From assembly GCF_018343525.1 (NCBI RefSeq), contig NZ_JAGYPH010000001.1, forward strand, positions 1,245,778 through 1,309,777: 64,000 bases of DNA, written 5' to 3'. A model generated the notes under the pieces. That model had not been told where the DNA came from and made no database searches. It was given only the letters and a program-made list of their open reading frames with translations. The position numbers were made by a program, and so were the translations under genes. The DNA is from Lederbergia citrea (GTDB lineage: Bacteria > Bacillota > Bacilli > Bacillales > Bacillaceae_C). This document shows, piece by piece, positions 9,693-18,157 of this stretch. The stretch's first letter is position 1. The number at the start of each line of letters is the position of its first letter.

Positions 9693-9905
9693 TTATTCAT
9701 ACAAAGAAATATACGATCCCGGATGAAAATCCATCCTTAAATAATCTGCTGGATCGCTGCTCATAATGCGGATTACTTTATACATATTACCGCTTTGTTC
9801 AACGATCATAGGAATTCCATTTCGCGTAAGGGACATTTGGCCGGAGAAATGTTCCGCGTTATCTTGAAAAATGAGTTCGGGAGGAACGATTGAATGAATG
9901 ATCAT
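9693..9905 (-). CDS. ylzJ: YlzJ-like small protein
   Basis: This 70-residue protein matches the YlzJ family of bacilli, starting [13 protein letters not shown] and ending [13 protein letters not shown]. No function is known to me, and it has no signal peptide, membrane segment or cysteine. Its ATG overlaps the tepA stop codon in an ATGA arrangement, so the two are probably co-translated, as in the B. subtilis ymfB (tepA)-ylzJ pair. A terminator follows. Confidence 0.8.
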   Translation of the reverse strand: MIIHSIVPPELIFQDNAEHFSGQMSLTRNGIPMIVEQSGNMYKVIRIMSSDPADYLRMDFHPGSYISLYE

Positions 9906-10654
9906 TGTATCATCCCTTCTTCAGGTCTTTGGCTTCCGCGCAAAGCAATTAGTTCGTTTAATTTACTTAGTGCTTTACCGAGCCCGCCTACTTCGTCAAT
10001 CAGCCCATATTTAACTGCATCTGCCCCAATTACATTTGTTCCGATATCTCGTGTTAAATTACCCTTTGCAAACATTAAATCTTTAAATGTTTCTTCGGTT
10101 ACATCGGAATTCCTTGTTACAAATTTCACCACTCGCTCTTGCATTTTATCCATATATTCAAAGGACTGGGGAACTCCGATAACAAGTCCTGTTAACCTGA
10201 TGGGATGGATTGTCATAGTGGCAGTTTCTGCAATAAATGAATAAGCGCAAGAAACCGCAATTGGAACTCCGATAGAATGGCCCCCTCCTAAAACGATTGA
10301 GACGGAAGGCTTGGATAAGGTGGAAATCATTTCGGAAATGGCAAGCCCTGCTTCAACATCACCACCAACTGTATTAAGGACAACAAGCAACCCTTCAATT
10401 TTTGGATTTTGTTCAATTGCCACCAATTGAGGGATAATATGCTCATACTTCGTTGTTTTATTTTGTGGAGGTAATTGCATATGGCCTTCGATCTGGCCAA
10501 TAATGGTTAAACAATGGATATTCGTATCTTGAGCAAGCTGTGGTACGTTTGTTTGTCCCAGCTGCTGAATTTTTTCAATGATACCTGATGGTTTATCCAC
10601 AGGTGATTCATTTGGTTGATCAACGTCCATTTTGGACATATCTTGATTTTGCAT
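9902..10654 (-). CDS. tepA: Translocation-enhancing protein TepA (ClpP-like)
   Basis: This 250-residue protein belongs to the ClpP/crotonase superfamily (S14-like) and is similar to TepA (YmfB), reported to assist preprotein translocation and to act as a ClpP-like protease. The nucleophile region GGGHSIGVP and a following His in TIHPIR fit a ClpP-like active site. The first 35 or so residues are polar and variable. ATG at 10654 follows AGGAGG at 5 bases. It lies between rnjB and ylzJ and overlaps the latter by 4 bases. Confidence 0.85.
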   Translation of the reverse strand: MQNQDMSKMDVDQPNESPVDKPSGIIEKIQQLGQTNVPQLAQDTNIHCLTIIGQIEGHMQLPPQNKTTKYEHIIPQLVAIEQNPKIEGLLVVLNTVGGDVEAGLAISEMISTLSKPSVSIVLGGGHSIGVPIAVSCAYSFIAETATMTIHPIRLTGLVIGVPQSFEYMDKMQERVVKFVTRNSDVTEETFKDLMFAKGNLTRDIGTNVIGADAVKYGLIDEVGGLGKALSKLNELIALRGSQRPEEGMIQ

Positions 10655-10727
10655 GGTGGCCTCCTAAGAAATACTTGTGATTAACCATAGTATAAACTGT
10701 GGAGACATTTTCATTCTAAAAAGGAAA

Positions 10728-10760
10728 AAGGCTATCCCATAATATCTACGGGCTAGCCTT
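10728..10760 (-). terminator. Terminator after rnjB
   Basis: The stem AAGGCTA-CCC pairs across one mismatch with GGG-TAGCCTT and is followed by TTTCC on the minus strand. It lies 20 bases past the rnjB stop and separates rnjB from tepA. Confidence 0.75.
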
Positions 10761-10780
10761 AATATAAATCCTTAGCTTTT

Positions 10781-12451
10781 TTACACTTCCATAATTATTG
10801 GTAAGATCATTGGTCTTCTTTTTGTTTTCTCATAAAGAAAGTGATTGAGCTTGTCCCTAATGTCTTGCTTTAGGCTTGACCAGTCAAAAGAGTCGCCTGA
10901 GACTGCCTCATCAACTATTTTGCGAACGATTGATGCTGATTCTTCAAGCAATTGCTCGGATTCACGTACATATACAAATCCTCGTGAAATAATCTCGGGA
11001 CCTGATGCGATTGTTTTCTGTTTCTTATTGAGTGTTACAACGACAGTGAAAATTCCGTCCTGTGATAATAGTTTTCTGTCACGAAGCACAATATTGCCCA
11101 CATCTCCAATACCAATTCCGTCAATTAAAACATTACCTGCTGGTACCCGATTACCAGTACTCATTTTGCCATTTTTATATTCGATTACTTCACCTTTACC
11201 TGGGATGAATATTTGCTCTTTTGACAACCCAACCTCTTGAGCTACTTTTGAATGTGAAAAAAGCATTCTATATTCACCCTGAATTGGAATAAAGTATTTG
11301 GGCTTCATTAAATTAAGCATTAATTTCAAATCTTCCTGACTGCCATGTCCAGAAACGTGTACTTTTCGATTAGCTGAACTCACAACTGCTCCAGCACGGT
11401 AAAGTAAGTCAATTGTTTTAAATAAAGATGTCTCATGGGCTGCTGAAGGTGTCGCTGTAATAAGGACAGTATCCCCTTTTTTAATATTGACCTGCTTATG
11501 GTTTTGCCTAGCCATTTTCTGAAGTGCTTCAATGGGCTCGCCCATAATTCCAGTTGAAATGATCACTACATTTTTATCTTCATATTTTCCAATCTCTTGG
11601 ATCGGAATAATGAGCTCTTTATCTTCCACACTTATATATCCTAATTTAAGGGCGATATCAAAAGTCCGTTCAATGCTTTTGCCGACAACAGCGACTTTTC
11701 TCCCGTTTTCAAATGCAGCATCCAGCGCTTGTTGGATTCTAATGAAATTGGATGCAAAACATGCGACAATCATCCGTCCTGGTGCTGCGTGAAAAGCATT
11801 TGAAATTTCTCGTGCCATTACAGATTCGGAAGTAGTAAATCCGGGATGCTCAGCGTCCTTACTATCGGATAGAAGACAAAGTACCCCTGAATCTCCTATG
11901 CTCGCCATTTTTCCTATTTCAGACTTATACAGTCCAGTTGCGGCTTGGTCAAATTTAAAATCGCCTGTATGGACAATTTTTCCTTCGGATGTATGAATAC
12001 AAACACCAAGTGAATCAGGAATGCTATGTGTGGTATGGAAGAAGCTGACAGCTACTCCTTCAAACCTTAATTTCGAATTAGATTTAACCGTTTGAAACTG
12101 AACATCCAATTTCATATTATGTTCTTTCATTTTTTCACGTGCTAATGCAATCGTTAACTTTGAACCATAAACCGGCGCTTTAATTTTACGGAGGATATAC
12201 GGCAAGGCACCGATTGCATCTTCATGTCCATGCGTTAAGAAAATTGCTTTAATCCGATCCTTTTGTTCTTCTAGCCACGATATATCAGGGATGACAATAT
12301 CAATACCCAACATTTCGTTTTCGGGGAACATGAGTCCGGCATCGATTATAAAAATCTCCGTATCAACTTCGATGACGTACATATTTTTCCCAATCTCCCC
12401 CACACCTCCCAGTGGAATAATTTTAATTATTTCATTTTTTATTTTTGTCAA
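10781..12451 (-). CDS. rnjB: Ribonuclease J2
   Basis: This 556-residue metallo-beta-lactamase/beta-CASP nuclease partners RNase J1 in mRNA turnover. The metal motif reads HGHEDA (residues 74-79), so the last His of HxHxDH is replaced by Ala. As I recall it, B. subtilis J2 is altered at the same place and is the weak partner. TTG at 12451 is preferred as start. GGGAGG lies 7 bases before it, and the resulting N terminus aligns without gaps to B. subtilis J2 (555 aa). ATG at 12457 sits too close to that box. ATG at 12487 would be almost at the transcript 5' end of the promoter just upstream. Confidence 0.9.
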   Translation of the reverse strand: MTKIKNEIIKIIPLGGVGEIGKNMYVIEVDTEIFIIDAGLMFPENEMLGIDIVIPDISWLEEQKDRIKAIFLTHGHEDAIGALPYILRKIKAPVYGSKLTIALAREKMKEHNMKLDVQFQTVKSNSKLRFEGVAVSFFHTTHSIPDSLGVCIHTSEGKIVHTGDFKFDQAATGLYKSEIGKMASIGDSGVLCLLSDSKDAEHPGFTTSESVMAREISNAFHAAPGRMIVACFASNFIRIQQALDAAFENGRKVAVVGKSIERTFDIALKLGYISVEDKELIIPIQEIGKYEDKNVVIISTGIMGEPIEALQKMARQNHKQVNIKKGDTVLITATPSAAHETSLFKTIDLLYRAGAVVSSANRKVHVSGHGSQEDLKLMLNLMKPKYFIPIQGEYRMLFSHSKVAQEVGLSKEQIFIPGKGEVIEYKNGKMSTGNRVPAGNVLIDGIGIGDVGNIVLRDRKLLSQDGIFTVVVTLNKKQKTIASGPEIISRGFVYVRESEQLLEESASIVRKIVDEAVSGDSFDWSSLKQDIRDKLNHFLYEKTKRRPMILPIIMEV

Positions 12452-12498
12452 ATCCATTTCCTCCCATTTTATATTCCCGATCTGCATCAGTTAGTCTC

Positions 12499-12528
12499 AT
12501 TATACTTGAATGTGAAATCGCTGTTCAA
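12499..12528 (-). promoter_or_regulatory. SigA promoter of rnjB
   Basis: TTGAAC (12523-12528) and TATAAT (12499-12504) on the minus strand are 18 bases apart. The expected transcription start near 12492 leaves about 40 bases before the TTG start of rnjB. Confidence 0.75.
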
Positions 12529-12547
12529 CAAATACCAATCCTTAGAA

Positions 12548-12588
12548 AAAATAAAAGCCGGTTCCATATTGGGAACCAGCTTTTATTT
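12548..12588 (-). terminator. Terminator after dapA
   Basis: A stem of about 17 bp with one wobble closes on a 6-base loop (ATATTG on the plus strand) and has T-rich flanks. It lies about 27 bases past the dapA stop and closes the spoVF-asd-dapG-dapA unit. Confidence 0.85.
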
Positions 12589-12614
12589 ATAGTAAATAAT
12601 TTAGCTCCGTGTTT

Positions 12615-13490
12615 TTATTTTACAGATTCTAACAAGGATAATAGCGATGATCTTTCCTGTTCCGAAAGTGGAACGAGAGGCAGTCGGACAGAACCTACAT
12701 CAAACCCAGTCATTTGCAATGCAGTTTTAACAGGAGCGGGACTTGGTGCTTGGAAAAGACCACCCATGAGCGGTAACAGCCTCCTATGAAGTGTGGCAGC
12801 TTGCTGATGGTCCCCTTCTTCGAACAAACGGACCATCTCTTGCATTTCAGGGCCAATTACATGGCTAGCGACCGATACTACGCCATTTCCACCAATTGCG
12901 AGAACTGGTAGCGCTAATCCGTCATCACCACTATAAAGTTGAAATGTTTCATCCGTTCCTTCAATGATCTTTGCCATCGCGCCGAGATCACCACTTGCTT
13001 CTTTAACAGCAATAATATTTTCAACCTTTGAAAGTTCAATTATCGTCTCTGGTGCAATATTAACCGCTGCTCTGCCTGGAATATTATAAATCATAACTGG
13101 CAAAGAAGTAGAATTGGCAATCGAATGAAAATGTTCAAATAAGCCCGCTTGATTAGGCTTGCTATAATAAGGGGCTACTAACATAATTCCATCCATGCCA
13201 ATTTCTTCGGCTTTTTTTGTCAGTTCTATCGAAGCATACGTATTATTACTTCCTGTTCCTGCAATAACAGGCACTCTGCCTTCGGCGGCTTTCACAACTT
13301 GCTTAAACAATGCGATTTTTTCCTCTGTAGAGAGGGTTGGAGATTCACCTGTTGTACCGGCAACAACAAGAGAGTCAGTGCCATTGCTAATTAAATGGTT
13401 GACGAGCTTTGTTGTTTTAGTAAAATCAATATTTCCTTTTCGATCAAATGGAGTCACCATTGCAGTTGATACACGGCCAAAATGAACCAT
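12615..13490 (-). CDS. dapA: 4-hydroxy-tetrahydrodipicolinate synthase
   Basis: This 291-residue TIM-barrel enzyme condenses pyruvate with aspartate semialdehyde, the first step toward diaminopimelate, lysine and dipicolinate. The Schiff-base lysine lies in IIAVKEASGD, the active-site tyrosine in MIYNIPGR, and the substrate-binding TTGESPTL segment near residue 44. ATG at 13490 follows GAGGTG and gives the family-typical start MVHFGRVSTAM. An ATG at 13505 would overlap dapG and lacks a box. It is last in the asd-dapG-dapA cluster, 11 bases below dapG. Confidence 0.95.
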   Translation of the reverse strand: MVHFGRVSTAMVTPFDRKGNIDFTKTTKLVNHLISNGTDSLVVAGTTGESPTLSTEEKIALFKQVVKAAEGRVPVIAGTGSNNTYASIELTKKAEEIGMDGIMLVAPYYSKPNQAGLFEHFHSIANSTSLPVMIYNIPGRAAVNIAPETIIELSKVENIIAVKEASGDLGAMAKIIEGTDETFQLYSGDDGLALPVLAIGGNGVVSVASHVIGPEMQEMVRLFEEGDHQQAATLHRRLLPLMGGLFQAPSPAPVKTALQMTGFDVGSVRLPLVPLSEQERSSLLSLLESVK

Positions 13491-13501
13491 TTCTACACAC
13501 C

Positions 13502-14743
13502 TCAATCTTTTAGTTCATGTTCAACTTTTTCATCCTGTAGTTGAAAAATATCATGTAATGCGTTGACAGCTTCTGCTAAATCAATCCCGTCGACAAGCAC
13601 CCATATAGTAGTATGGCTGTCTGCAGATTGTAAGATCCGAATTTCCTTTTCAGACAAAGCCGTAACAATTTTAGCAGTTACGCCAGGTACTCCGGCGATT
13701 CCTGCCCCTACCACGGACACCTTCGCACAGTTCCTTTCAACGGAAGGCTCATATCCCTGTTTTCTTAATACAGTTATGGCTTTTTCGACTGCAGCCTCAG
13801 GAACAGTATAAACAACGCTATTAGGCGAAATATTAATGAAATCAACGCTTATATTTTCATTTGCCATAGCCTTGAACACTTCCGACTGAAGGTTGTATTG
13901 CCCTTCGTTAGCAGCCACTTTTATTTGTGACACGTTGGGAACATAAGCGATTCCAGTGACAAGGCGCTCGTATACATCAGCACTCTGATTTTGTTTACTG
14001 AGCGAAGTAACCAGCGTTCCGGGGGAATCGGTATATGTTGATCTAATCCTGATTGGAATTTTTGCCTGCATGGCAATTTCAACAGCCCGTGGATGAATCA
14101 CCTTCGCCCCTTGATAGGCCATATTGCATACTTCATTATAAGTAACTATTGTGAGAGGCCGCGCTTTCTCTACTAATCGAGGGTCCGCTGTCATCATTCC
14201 GTCCACATCCGTAAATATATCAATCCATTCAGCATTTAATGCGGCTGCAAGTGCAGCAGCGGACGTATCGCTTCCACCCCTGCCAATTGTAGTGATGTCG
14301 CCGTTTTTTGCCGCTCCCTGAAAACCTGCCACGACAATTACATCATGGGAATCTAGCTCATTTAAGAGTCTGTTACATTTCATTTCTAATATTTTTGCAT
14401 TCGTATGATCATTGCTAGTGATAAAGCCTGCCTGGGCTCCAGTCATAGCAGTTGCCTTAATACCATTTTCTTTCAGCATTTGTGAGAAAACGACACTTGA
14501 AATCGTTTCGCCACAAGAGAGCAGCATATCCTGCTCTCTATTGGATAATTGAGTTTTGTTTCCGCCAGCAAGTGATAATAATGTGTCTGTAGCGTAAGGA
14601 TCTCCTTTTCGCCCCATCGCTGACACTACTGTAATGACTTTATAACCTTCTTTAATCGCACGTTCGATATGGCCGACAGCGTGCTGCCTGGTTTCGTCAT
14701 TTTGAACGGAGGTTCCGCCAAATTTTTGGACGATTATTTTCAT
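13502..14743 (-). CDS. dapG: Aspartate kinase I
   Basis: This 413-residue aspartokinase phosphorylates aspartate as the entry step of the aspartate pathway. The N-terminal kinase domain carries KFGGTSV at residues 7-13 and GRGGSDTSAAAL. Two ACT domains follow, containing VSVVGAGIAGVPGV. It aligns through its length with B. subtilis DapG (404 aa), the diaminopimelate-regulated isozyme that serves spore-wall and cell-wall synthesis. Its place next to asd, dapA and the dipicolinate synthase genes supports DapG over LysC or ThrD. No lysine riboswitch was seen upstream, consistent with this isozyme. Confidence 0.93.
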   Translation of the reverse strand: MKIIVQKFGGTSVQNDETRQHAVGHIERAIKEGYKVITVVSAMGRKGDPYATDTLLSLAGGNKTQLSNREQDMLLSCGETISSVVFSQMLKENGIKATAMTGAQAGFITSNDHTNAKILEMKCNRLLNELDSHDVIVVAGFQGAAKNGDITTIGRGGSDTSAAALAAALNAEWIDIFTDVDGMMTADPRLVEKARPLTIVTYNEVCNMAYQGAKVIHPRAVEIAMQAKIPIRIRSTYTDSPGTLVTSLSKQNQSADVYERLVTGIAYVPNVSQIKVAANEGQYNLQSEVFKAMANENISVDFINISPNSVVYTVPEAAVEKAITVLRKQGYEPSVERNCAKVSVVGAGIAGVPGVTAKIVTALSEKEIRILQSADSHTTIWVLVDGIDLAEAVNALHDIFQLQDEKVEHELKD

Positions 14744-14762
14744 GCTTTCACCCCATCTGCCA

Positions 14763-15827
14763 TTAACTATACTGTTTGTTAGAAACCAAGCCTAATTTTA
14801 TTAGACTTTCCGCAATTTGAATCGTATTCAGTGCAGCACCCTTAAGTAAGTTATCAGAAACAATCCACATATGGAATCCTGTTTCTTCATCCAAATCTTT
14901 TCGGATTCTGCCTACAAATACATCCTCTTTACCAGCTGCCATTGCCGGCATTGGATACAATTGTTCCGTAGGTTTGTCTTGTAAAGTAACACCTGGTGCA
15001 TTTAATAATGTATTTTTTATGTCTTCTACTTCAACGTGATCTTTCTCAATTTCAATATATACAGATTCTGAATGGCCTGTTTCCACCGGTAGACGAACAC
15101 ATGTTGCAGCCACTTTCAAATCAGGCATTTCCATTATTTTCTTTGTTTCATTAATCATTTTCAATTCCTCTAAAGTAAAGCCATTATCACTAAATTGATC
15201 GATTTGAGGAATGACGTTAAAAGCTATTTGGTAATGCTTATCAGCGCTACCGACAGGAAGAACACTCGGGCTGAAATCTTCATTATTTAAAATTGCATTT
15301 GTTTGTTCCTTTAATTCGTTTATAGCAGCTGCACCGGCACCCGAAACAGCTTGGTATGTGGAAACAACGACTTTTTGTAATCCGTATGCTTTTTTAATTG
15401 GCTCAAGGGCAGCAACCATTTGGATAGTAGAGCAATTTGGATTTGCAATGATGCCATTGTGACCATGAAGGGCTTGCTCATTCACCTCTGGTACAACAAG
15501 TGGCACCTCTGGATTCATCCGAAAAGCACTTGTATTATCTATAACGATCGCACCGCGTTTTACTGCCTCATGCGCAAATTTTTCTGAAATGCTTCCTCCT
15601 GCACTAAAAAGGGCAATATCCACACCTTCAAATGCTTCAGGAACTGCTTCTTCTACTATAATTGTCTGTCCTTTAAAAGTAATTTCCTTGCCTGCAGAAC
15701 GTGCTGAAGACAATAAGGATAGCTTTCGGATTGGAAAATCTCTCTTTTCCAATGTTTTCAATATTTGTTGTCCAACTGCTCCAGTTGCTCCCATAATAGC
15801 CAAATGATAGCCTTGTAGTTTCGACAT
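14763..15827 (-). CDS. asd: Aspartate-semialdehyde dehydrogenase
   Basis: This 354-residue enzyme reduces aspartyl phosphate to aspartate semialdehyde with NADPH. It has the nucleotide-binding start MGATGAVGQQI and the catalytic cysteine in NPNCSTIQM. ATG at 15827 follows AAGGGGAA at 7 bases. A longer reading from 15845 has no ribosome site. It lies below spoVFB and above dapG, so its product feeds DapA and, through it, dipicolinate synthase. Confidence 0.95.
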   Translation of the reverse strand: MSKLQGYHLAIMGATGAVGQQILKTLEKRDFPIRKLSLLSSARSAGKEITFKGQTIIVEEAVPEAFEGVDIALFSAGGSISEKFAHEAVKRGAIVIDNTSAFRMNPEVPLVVPEVNEQALHGHNGIIANPNCSTIQMVAALEPIKKAYGLQKVVVSTYQAVSGAGAAAINELKEQTNAILNNEDFSPSVLPVGSADKHYQIAFNVIPQIDQFSDNGFTLEELKMINETKKIMEMPDLKVAATCVRLPVETGHSESVYIEIEKDHVEVEDIKNTLLNAPGVTLQDKPTEQLYPMPAMAAGKEDVFVGRIRKDLDEETGFHMWIVSDNLLKGAALNTIQIAESLIKLGLVSNKQYS

Positions 15828-15896
15828 TAAGAATTCCCCTTCCACTCCAACATTACGATGATCTTGGTTGATATTTGAATATCGTTAATACCTATT

Positions 15897-15907
15897 ATTT
15901 TATCACA
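15897..15907 (-). promoter_or_regulatory. Candidate extended -10 promoter for asd
   Basis: The minus strand reads TGTGATAAAAT, a -10-like TAAAAT with a TRTGN extension, about 70 bases before the asd start. No clear -35 is present. It would let asd-dapG-dapA be expressed in growing cells, independent of the sporulation promoter of spoVF. No terminator is visible after spoVFB. Confidence 0.4.
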
Positions 15908-15982
15908 TTGGCTCGGCTATCGGTATTATTTTAGCAAAAAGCTATTTAATAAACTATTATGGGCCTAATTATTATTTTCTTT

Positions 15983-16576
15983 TCAATCTCGAAAGCGCTC
16001 TACAATGACCGGTTGGAACTGATGCCCTTCAATGGCCGCTGCGACTGTTTCGGGAAGGAGTTCCATTCTGGCAACCATGGATGTCGGTTTTTTAACAGGA
16101 TCGTCTTGACCAAATGGAATAAAATATATATTCTTGGCTGCCATGAGTTTCATTAAATTCATTCCATTTAAACCAAGGGCATCATTTGTAGAAATGCCTA
16201 AAACAACGGGTCGCCGATTCCTTAATGTGGCTTTTGCTGCCATGAGTACAGGTGAATCGGTTAAAGCATTGGCAAATTTGCTCATCGAATTACCGGTTAA
16301 TGGAGCAATGACCATGCAATCCAGCGGTTCCCTTGGTCCTAACGGCTCAGCGTCAACAATTGAATCAATCGCTTTTCGTCCTGTTGCTTTTTCAATTCTA
16401 GCCAGCCAGTCAATGCCATCTCCGAATTTTGTATTTGTATTTTTCAATGTGTATGTTACTACTGGTATTACCTCAGCGCCAATTTCAATTAGTTTCTCTA
16501 TTTCAGGCATTACAGCATCATAAGTACAGTGAGATCCAGTCATACCGAAACCAATTCTTTTTCCTTCTAAGCTCAT
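15983..16576 (-). CDS. spoVFB: Dipicolinate synthase subunit B
   Basis: This 197-residue flavoprotein-fold subunit works with SpoVFA to make dipicolinic acid in the mother cell. The N terminus GFGMTGSHCTYDAV and the segment MVIAPLTGNSMSKFANALTD are characteristic of DpaB and related flavin-binding proteins. Its ATG shares one base with the spoVFA stop codon (TAATG), so the subunits are translationally coupled. Length matches B. subtilis SpoVFB (200). Confidence 0.95.
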   Translation of the reverse strand: MSLEGKRIGFGMTGSHCTYDAVMPEIEKLIEIGAEVIPVVTYTLKNTNTKFGDGIDWLARIEKATGRKAIDSIVDAEPLGPREPLDCMVIAPLTGNSMSKFANALTDSPVLMAAKATLRNRRPVVLGISTNDALGLNGMNLMKLMAAKNIYFIPFGQDDPVKKPTSMVARMELLPETVAAAIEGHQFQPVIVERFRD

Positions 16577-17475
16577 TATGATTTCTCCTTCCTTTTTTCC
16601 AAATCTTCAGCAAGGAGCTGAGAAAGTACATTTGCAAGTATTTGCCCTGCCGATTTTGGAGCAACGATACCCGGAAGCCCCGGTGCAAGTAATGCTTTTA
16701 TACCTCGTTTTTCAGCATAGCGAAAATCTGTTCCGCCAGGTTTTGACGCTAAATCGATAATCAAACTATTAGAAGGCATATTTGCGATAATACCTGCGTT
16801 TAATATCAAAGATGGAATTGTATTAATGCACATATCAAGATCTTTAACCTCATCCTTTAAATCATTTAAATGAAAGGGCACTAGCCCCATTTCCGTTATT
16901 CTCGCAAGATGGGCGCTTTTTCTTGCCCCTACTTTAACTTTTGCTCCCAAAAGCGCAAAGGTTCTTGCAACACTCATACCGACACGGCCGAGTCCTAAAA
17001 CAGCAATGGATGACTGATGGATCGTAATGTCAGTATTTTGAATTGCCATCATAATCGTCCCTTCGACAGTAGGAATCGAATTATAAATGGCCACATCATC
17101 TCTTTCGAAAAGCTGGATCAGTCTACGATTCGAATCTTTTGATATTTGATCCAAGTAAGTATTGCTGATTCCAGAATAAATGGTACAGTAAGAAGGCGTC
17201 ATATTAAGAATTTGCTCGGTTAAAACAATTTTTTCACTTGAAAATATCGTCTCTACTTCACCCTGAAGATTAGTTCCCGGTACTGGGAGGATTAACGAGT
17301 CCATTTGTGAAAAGTCCACGTTTTCCAATTTTTCTTTCACAGCTCCGGAGAAAGGCTGAGCTAGTTGCTCAAAGCCAATTAAAAATAACTTGGCATCCAG
17401 TTCTGTTAATTTTCTAATTATCTCCAACTGCCTTGCATCTCCGCCCAATACGGCTATGTGCATATCTGTCAACAT
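16576..17475 (-). CDS. spoVFA: Dipicolinate synthase subunit A
   Basis: This 299-residue dehydrogenase-like subunit converts the DapA product to dipicolinate with SpoVFB. The Rossmann motif VLGLGRVGMSVART lies near residue 160, and ALLAPGLPGIVAPKSAGQIL is near the C terminus. ATG at 17475 gives the usual MLTDMHIAVLGGDARQ start. A TTG immediately before it has slightly better spacing from AAGGTG and cannot be excluded. It is the first gene of the spoVFA-spoVFB-asd-dapG-dapA unit and has a candidate SigK promoter upstream. Confidence 0.94.
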   Translation of the reverse strand: MLTDMHIAVLGGDARQLEIIRKLTELDAKLFLIGFEQLAQPFSGAVKEKLENVDFSQMDSLILPVPGTNLQGEVETIFSSEKIVLTEQILNMTPSYCTIYSGISNTYLDQISKDSNRRLIQLFERDDVAIYNSIPTVEGTIMMAIQNTDITIHQSSIAVLGLGRVGMSVARTFALLGAKVKVGARKSAHLARITEMGLVPFHLNDLKDEVKDLDMCINTIPSLILNAGIIANMPSNSLIIDLASKPGGTDFRYAEKRGIKALLAPGLPGIVAPKSAGQILANVLSQLLAEDLEKRKEKS

Positions 17476-17520
17476 CAAGTTTCTTCACCTTCTTTTGCAT
17501 GCTGAATAACACCGCACAAT

Positions 17521-17547
17521 CAGTGTATGTTTGTTGGAATAGGCGGT
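17521..17547 (-). promoter_or_regulatory. Candidate SigK promoter of spoVFA
   Basis: On the minus strand ACC (17545-17547), 15 bases, then CATACACTG (17521-17529). The SigK consensus is roughly AC, 16-17 bases, CATANNNTA, so the -10 has one mismatch. In B. subtilis spoVF is transcribed by SigK in the mother cell, which supports the call. Confidence 0.5.
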
Positions 17548-17597
17548 GCATGTAAGACTTTGTAGGAACTCAAAAAATTATTTAATTCCAACAAAAA

Positions 17598-17617
17598 AAG
17601 GCGATAATAATCGCCTT
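17598..17617 (-). terminator. Terminator upstream of spoVFA
   Basis: A perfect 8-bp stem (17598-17605 with 17610-17617) has a 4-base loop and is followed by TTTTTTTGTT on the minus strand. It would stop transcripts arriving from ymxH and the repeat region before the spoVFA promoter. Confidence 0.8.
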
Positions 17618-17687
17618 ACAGATTGTCGATAAAGGGTATATTTCTAGGCAACTTTTCATTCATTGATGGTCTCTGCTAACCGGCCTC

Positions 17688-17715
17688 TTGATTTCCGCTC
17701 CAGGCGGACGCTTTC
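17688..17715 (-). repeat. Fragment of family II repeat
   Basis: The plus strand begins TTGATTTCCGCT and continues to ACGCTTTC, matching the end of the larger family II element at 17794 about 107 bases away. Only the terminal part is present. The stretch between them (17716-17793) contains a short hairpin around CCCCAA/TTGGGG and no gene. Confidence 0.5.
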
Positions 17716-17793
17716 TTACTCGTAGTCCCCAATTTATTTTTTGGGGAGCTGTTTGCGCAAACTTTGTTGCTTTTAACTAAGTAACGCGGAAGG

Positions 17794-18042
17794 TTGATTT
17801 CCGCTACAGTTGCTCGCTTTCCGCGGGGCGGGCGGTTTGTCCAGCTACAGCGCCTAGCCCCTCGAGGTCATAAGTCATATTACTTCGTGGCTGAAAGGCA
17901 AGCCACTACGTAATATGTCTTATGCTTGTCGGGGCTGGTCAAGGCGCTTTCGCTTTTCCAAGAGCCTCCTCGGCGTAAACGCCTGTGGGGTCTCACCTGT
18001 CCCGCTGATCCCGCAGGAGTCTCGCACTTTCGCTCCAATCAA
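17794..18042 (-). repeat. Family II structured repeat, split by a family I element
   Basis: Read on the minus strand it starts TTGATTGGAGCG at 18042. It runs through GACTCCTGCGGGATCAGCGG and GGTGAG to GAGGAGGCTC at 17962, is interrupted by 17837-17961, and resumes ACCGCCCGCCCCGCGG to end CGGAAATCAA at 17794. The outer ends are inverted (TTGATT/AATCAA). With the insert removed, GGTGAG pairs with CTCACC. The copy at 18158-18282 carries GCCGAG/CTCGGC at the same place. Similar sequences recur between genes of many Bacillaceae, as far as I recall. No coding capacity is supported. Confidence 0.7.
17837..17961 (+). repeat. Family I structured repeat, copy A
   Basis: This 125-base element folds into one long hairpin. 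GCGCC (17850-17854) pairs with GGCGC (17943-17947), and AGCCCC pairs with GGGGCT. The 24-base arms at 17869-17892 and 17901-17924 match at all but three positions. It shares its borders with copies at 23438 and 31522: GTCCAGCT at the left, ATGCTTGTCG before the closing stem, and AAGGCGCTT-CGCTTTT at the right. It lies inside a family II repeat and is inverted relative to it. Confidence 0.75.
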
Positions 18043-18157
18043 TGGTTTTTTGTCCATATATGAATATTAATGATTTAGTAGTTCCACATGATAATCTTTT
18101 GCGTAAAACTAAAGATCTGGTTGACTTTTCATTTGTTTTATAATGTAGCATTTTATT

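Noticed and set aside
18119..18145. TTGACT and TATAAT on the plus strand in the repeat-rich gap
   Set aside because: The spacing is only about 12 bases, too short for a SigA promoter, and no gene follows on the plus strand.
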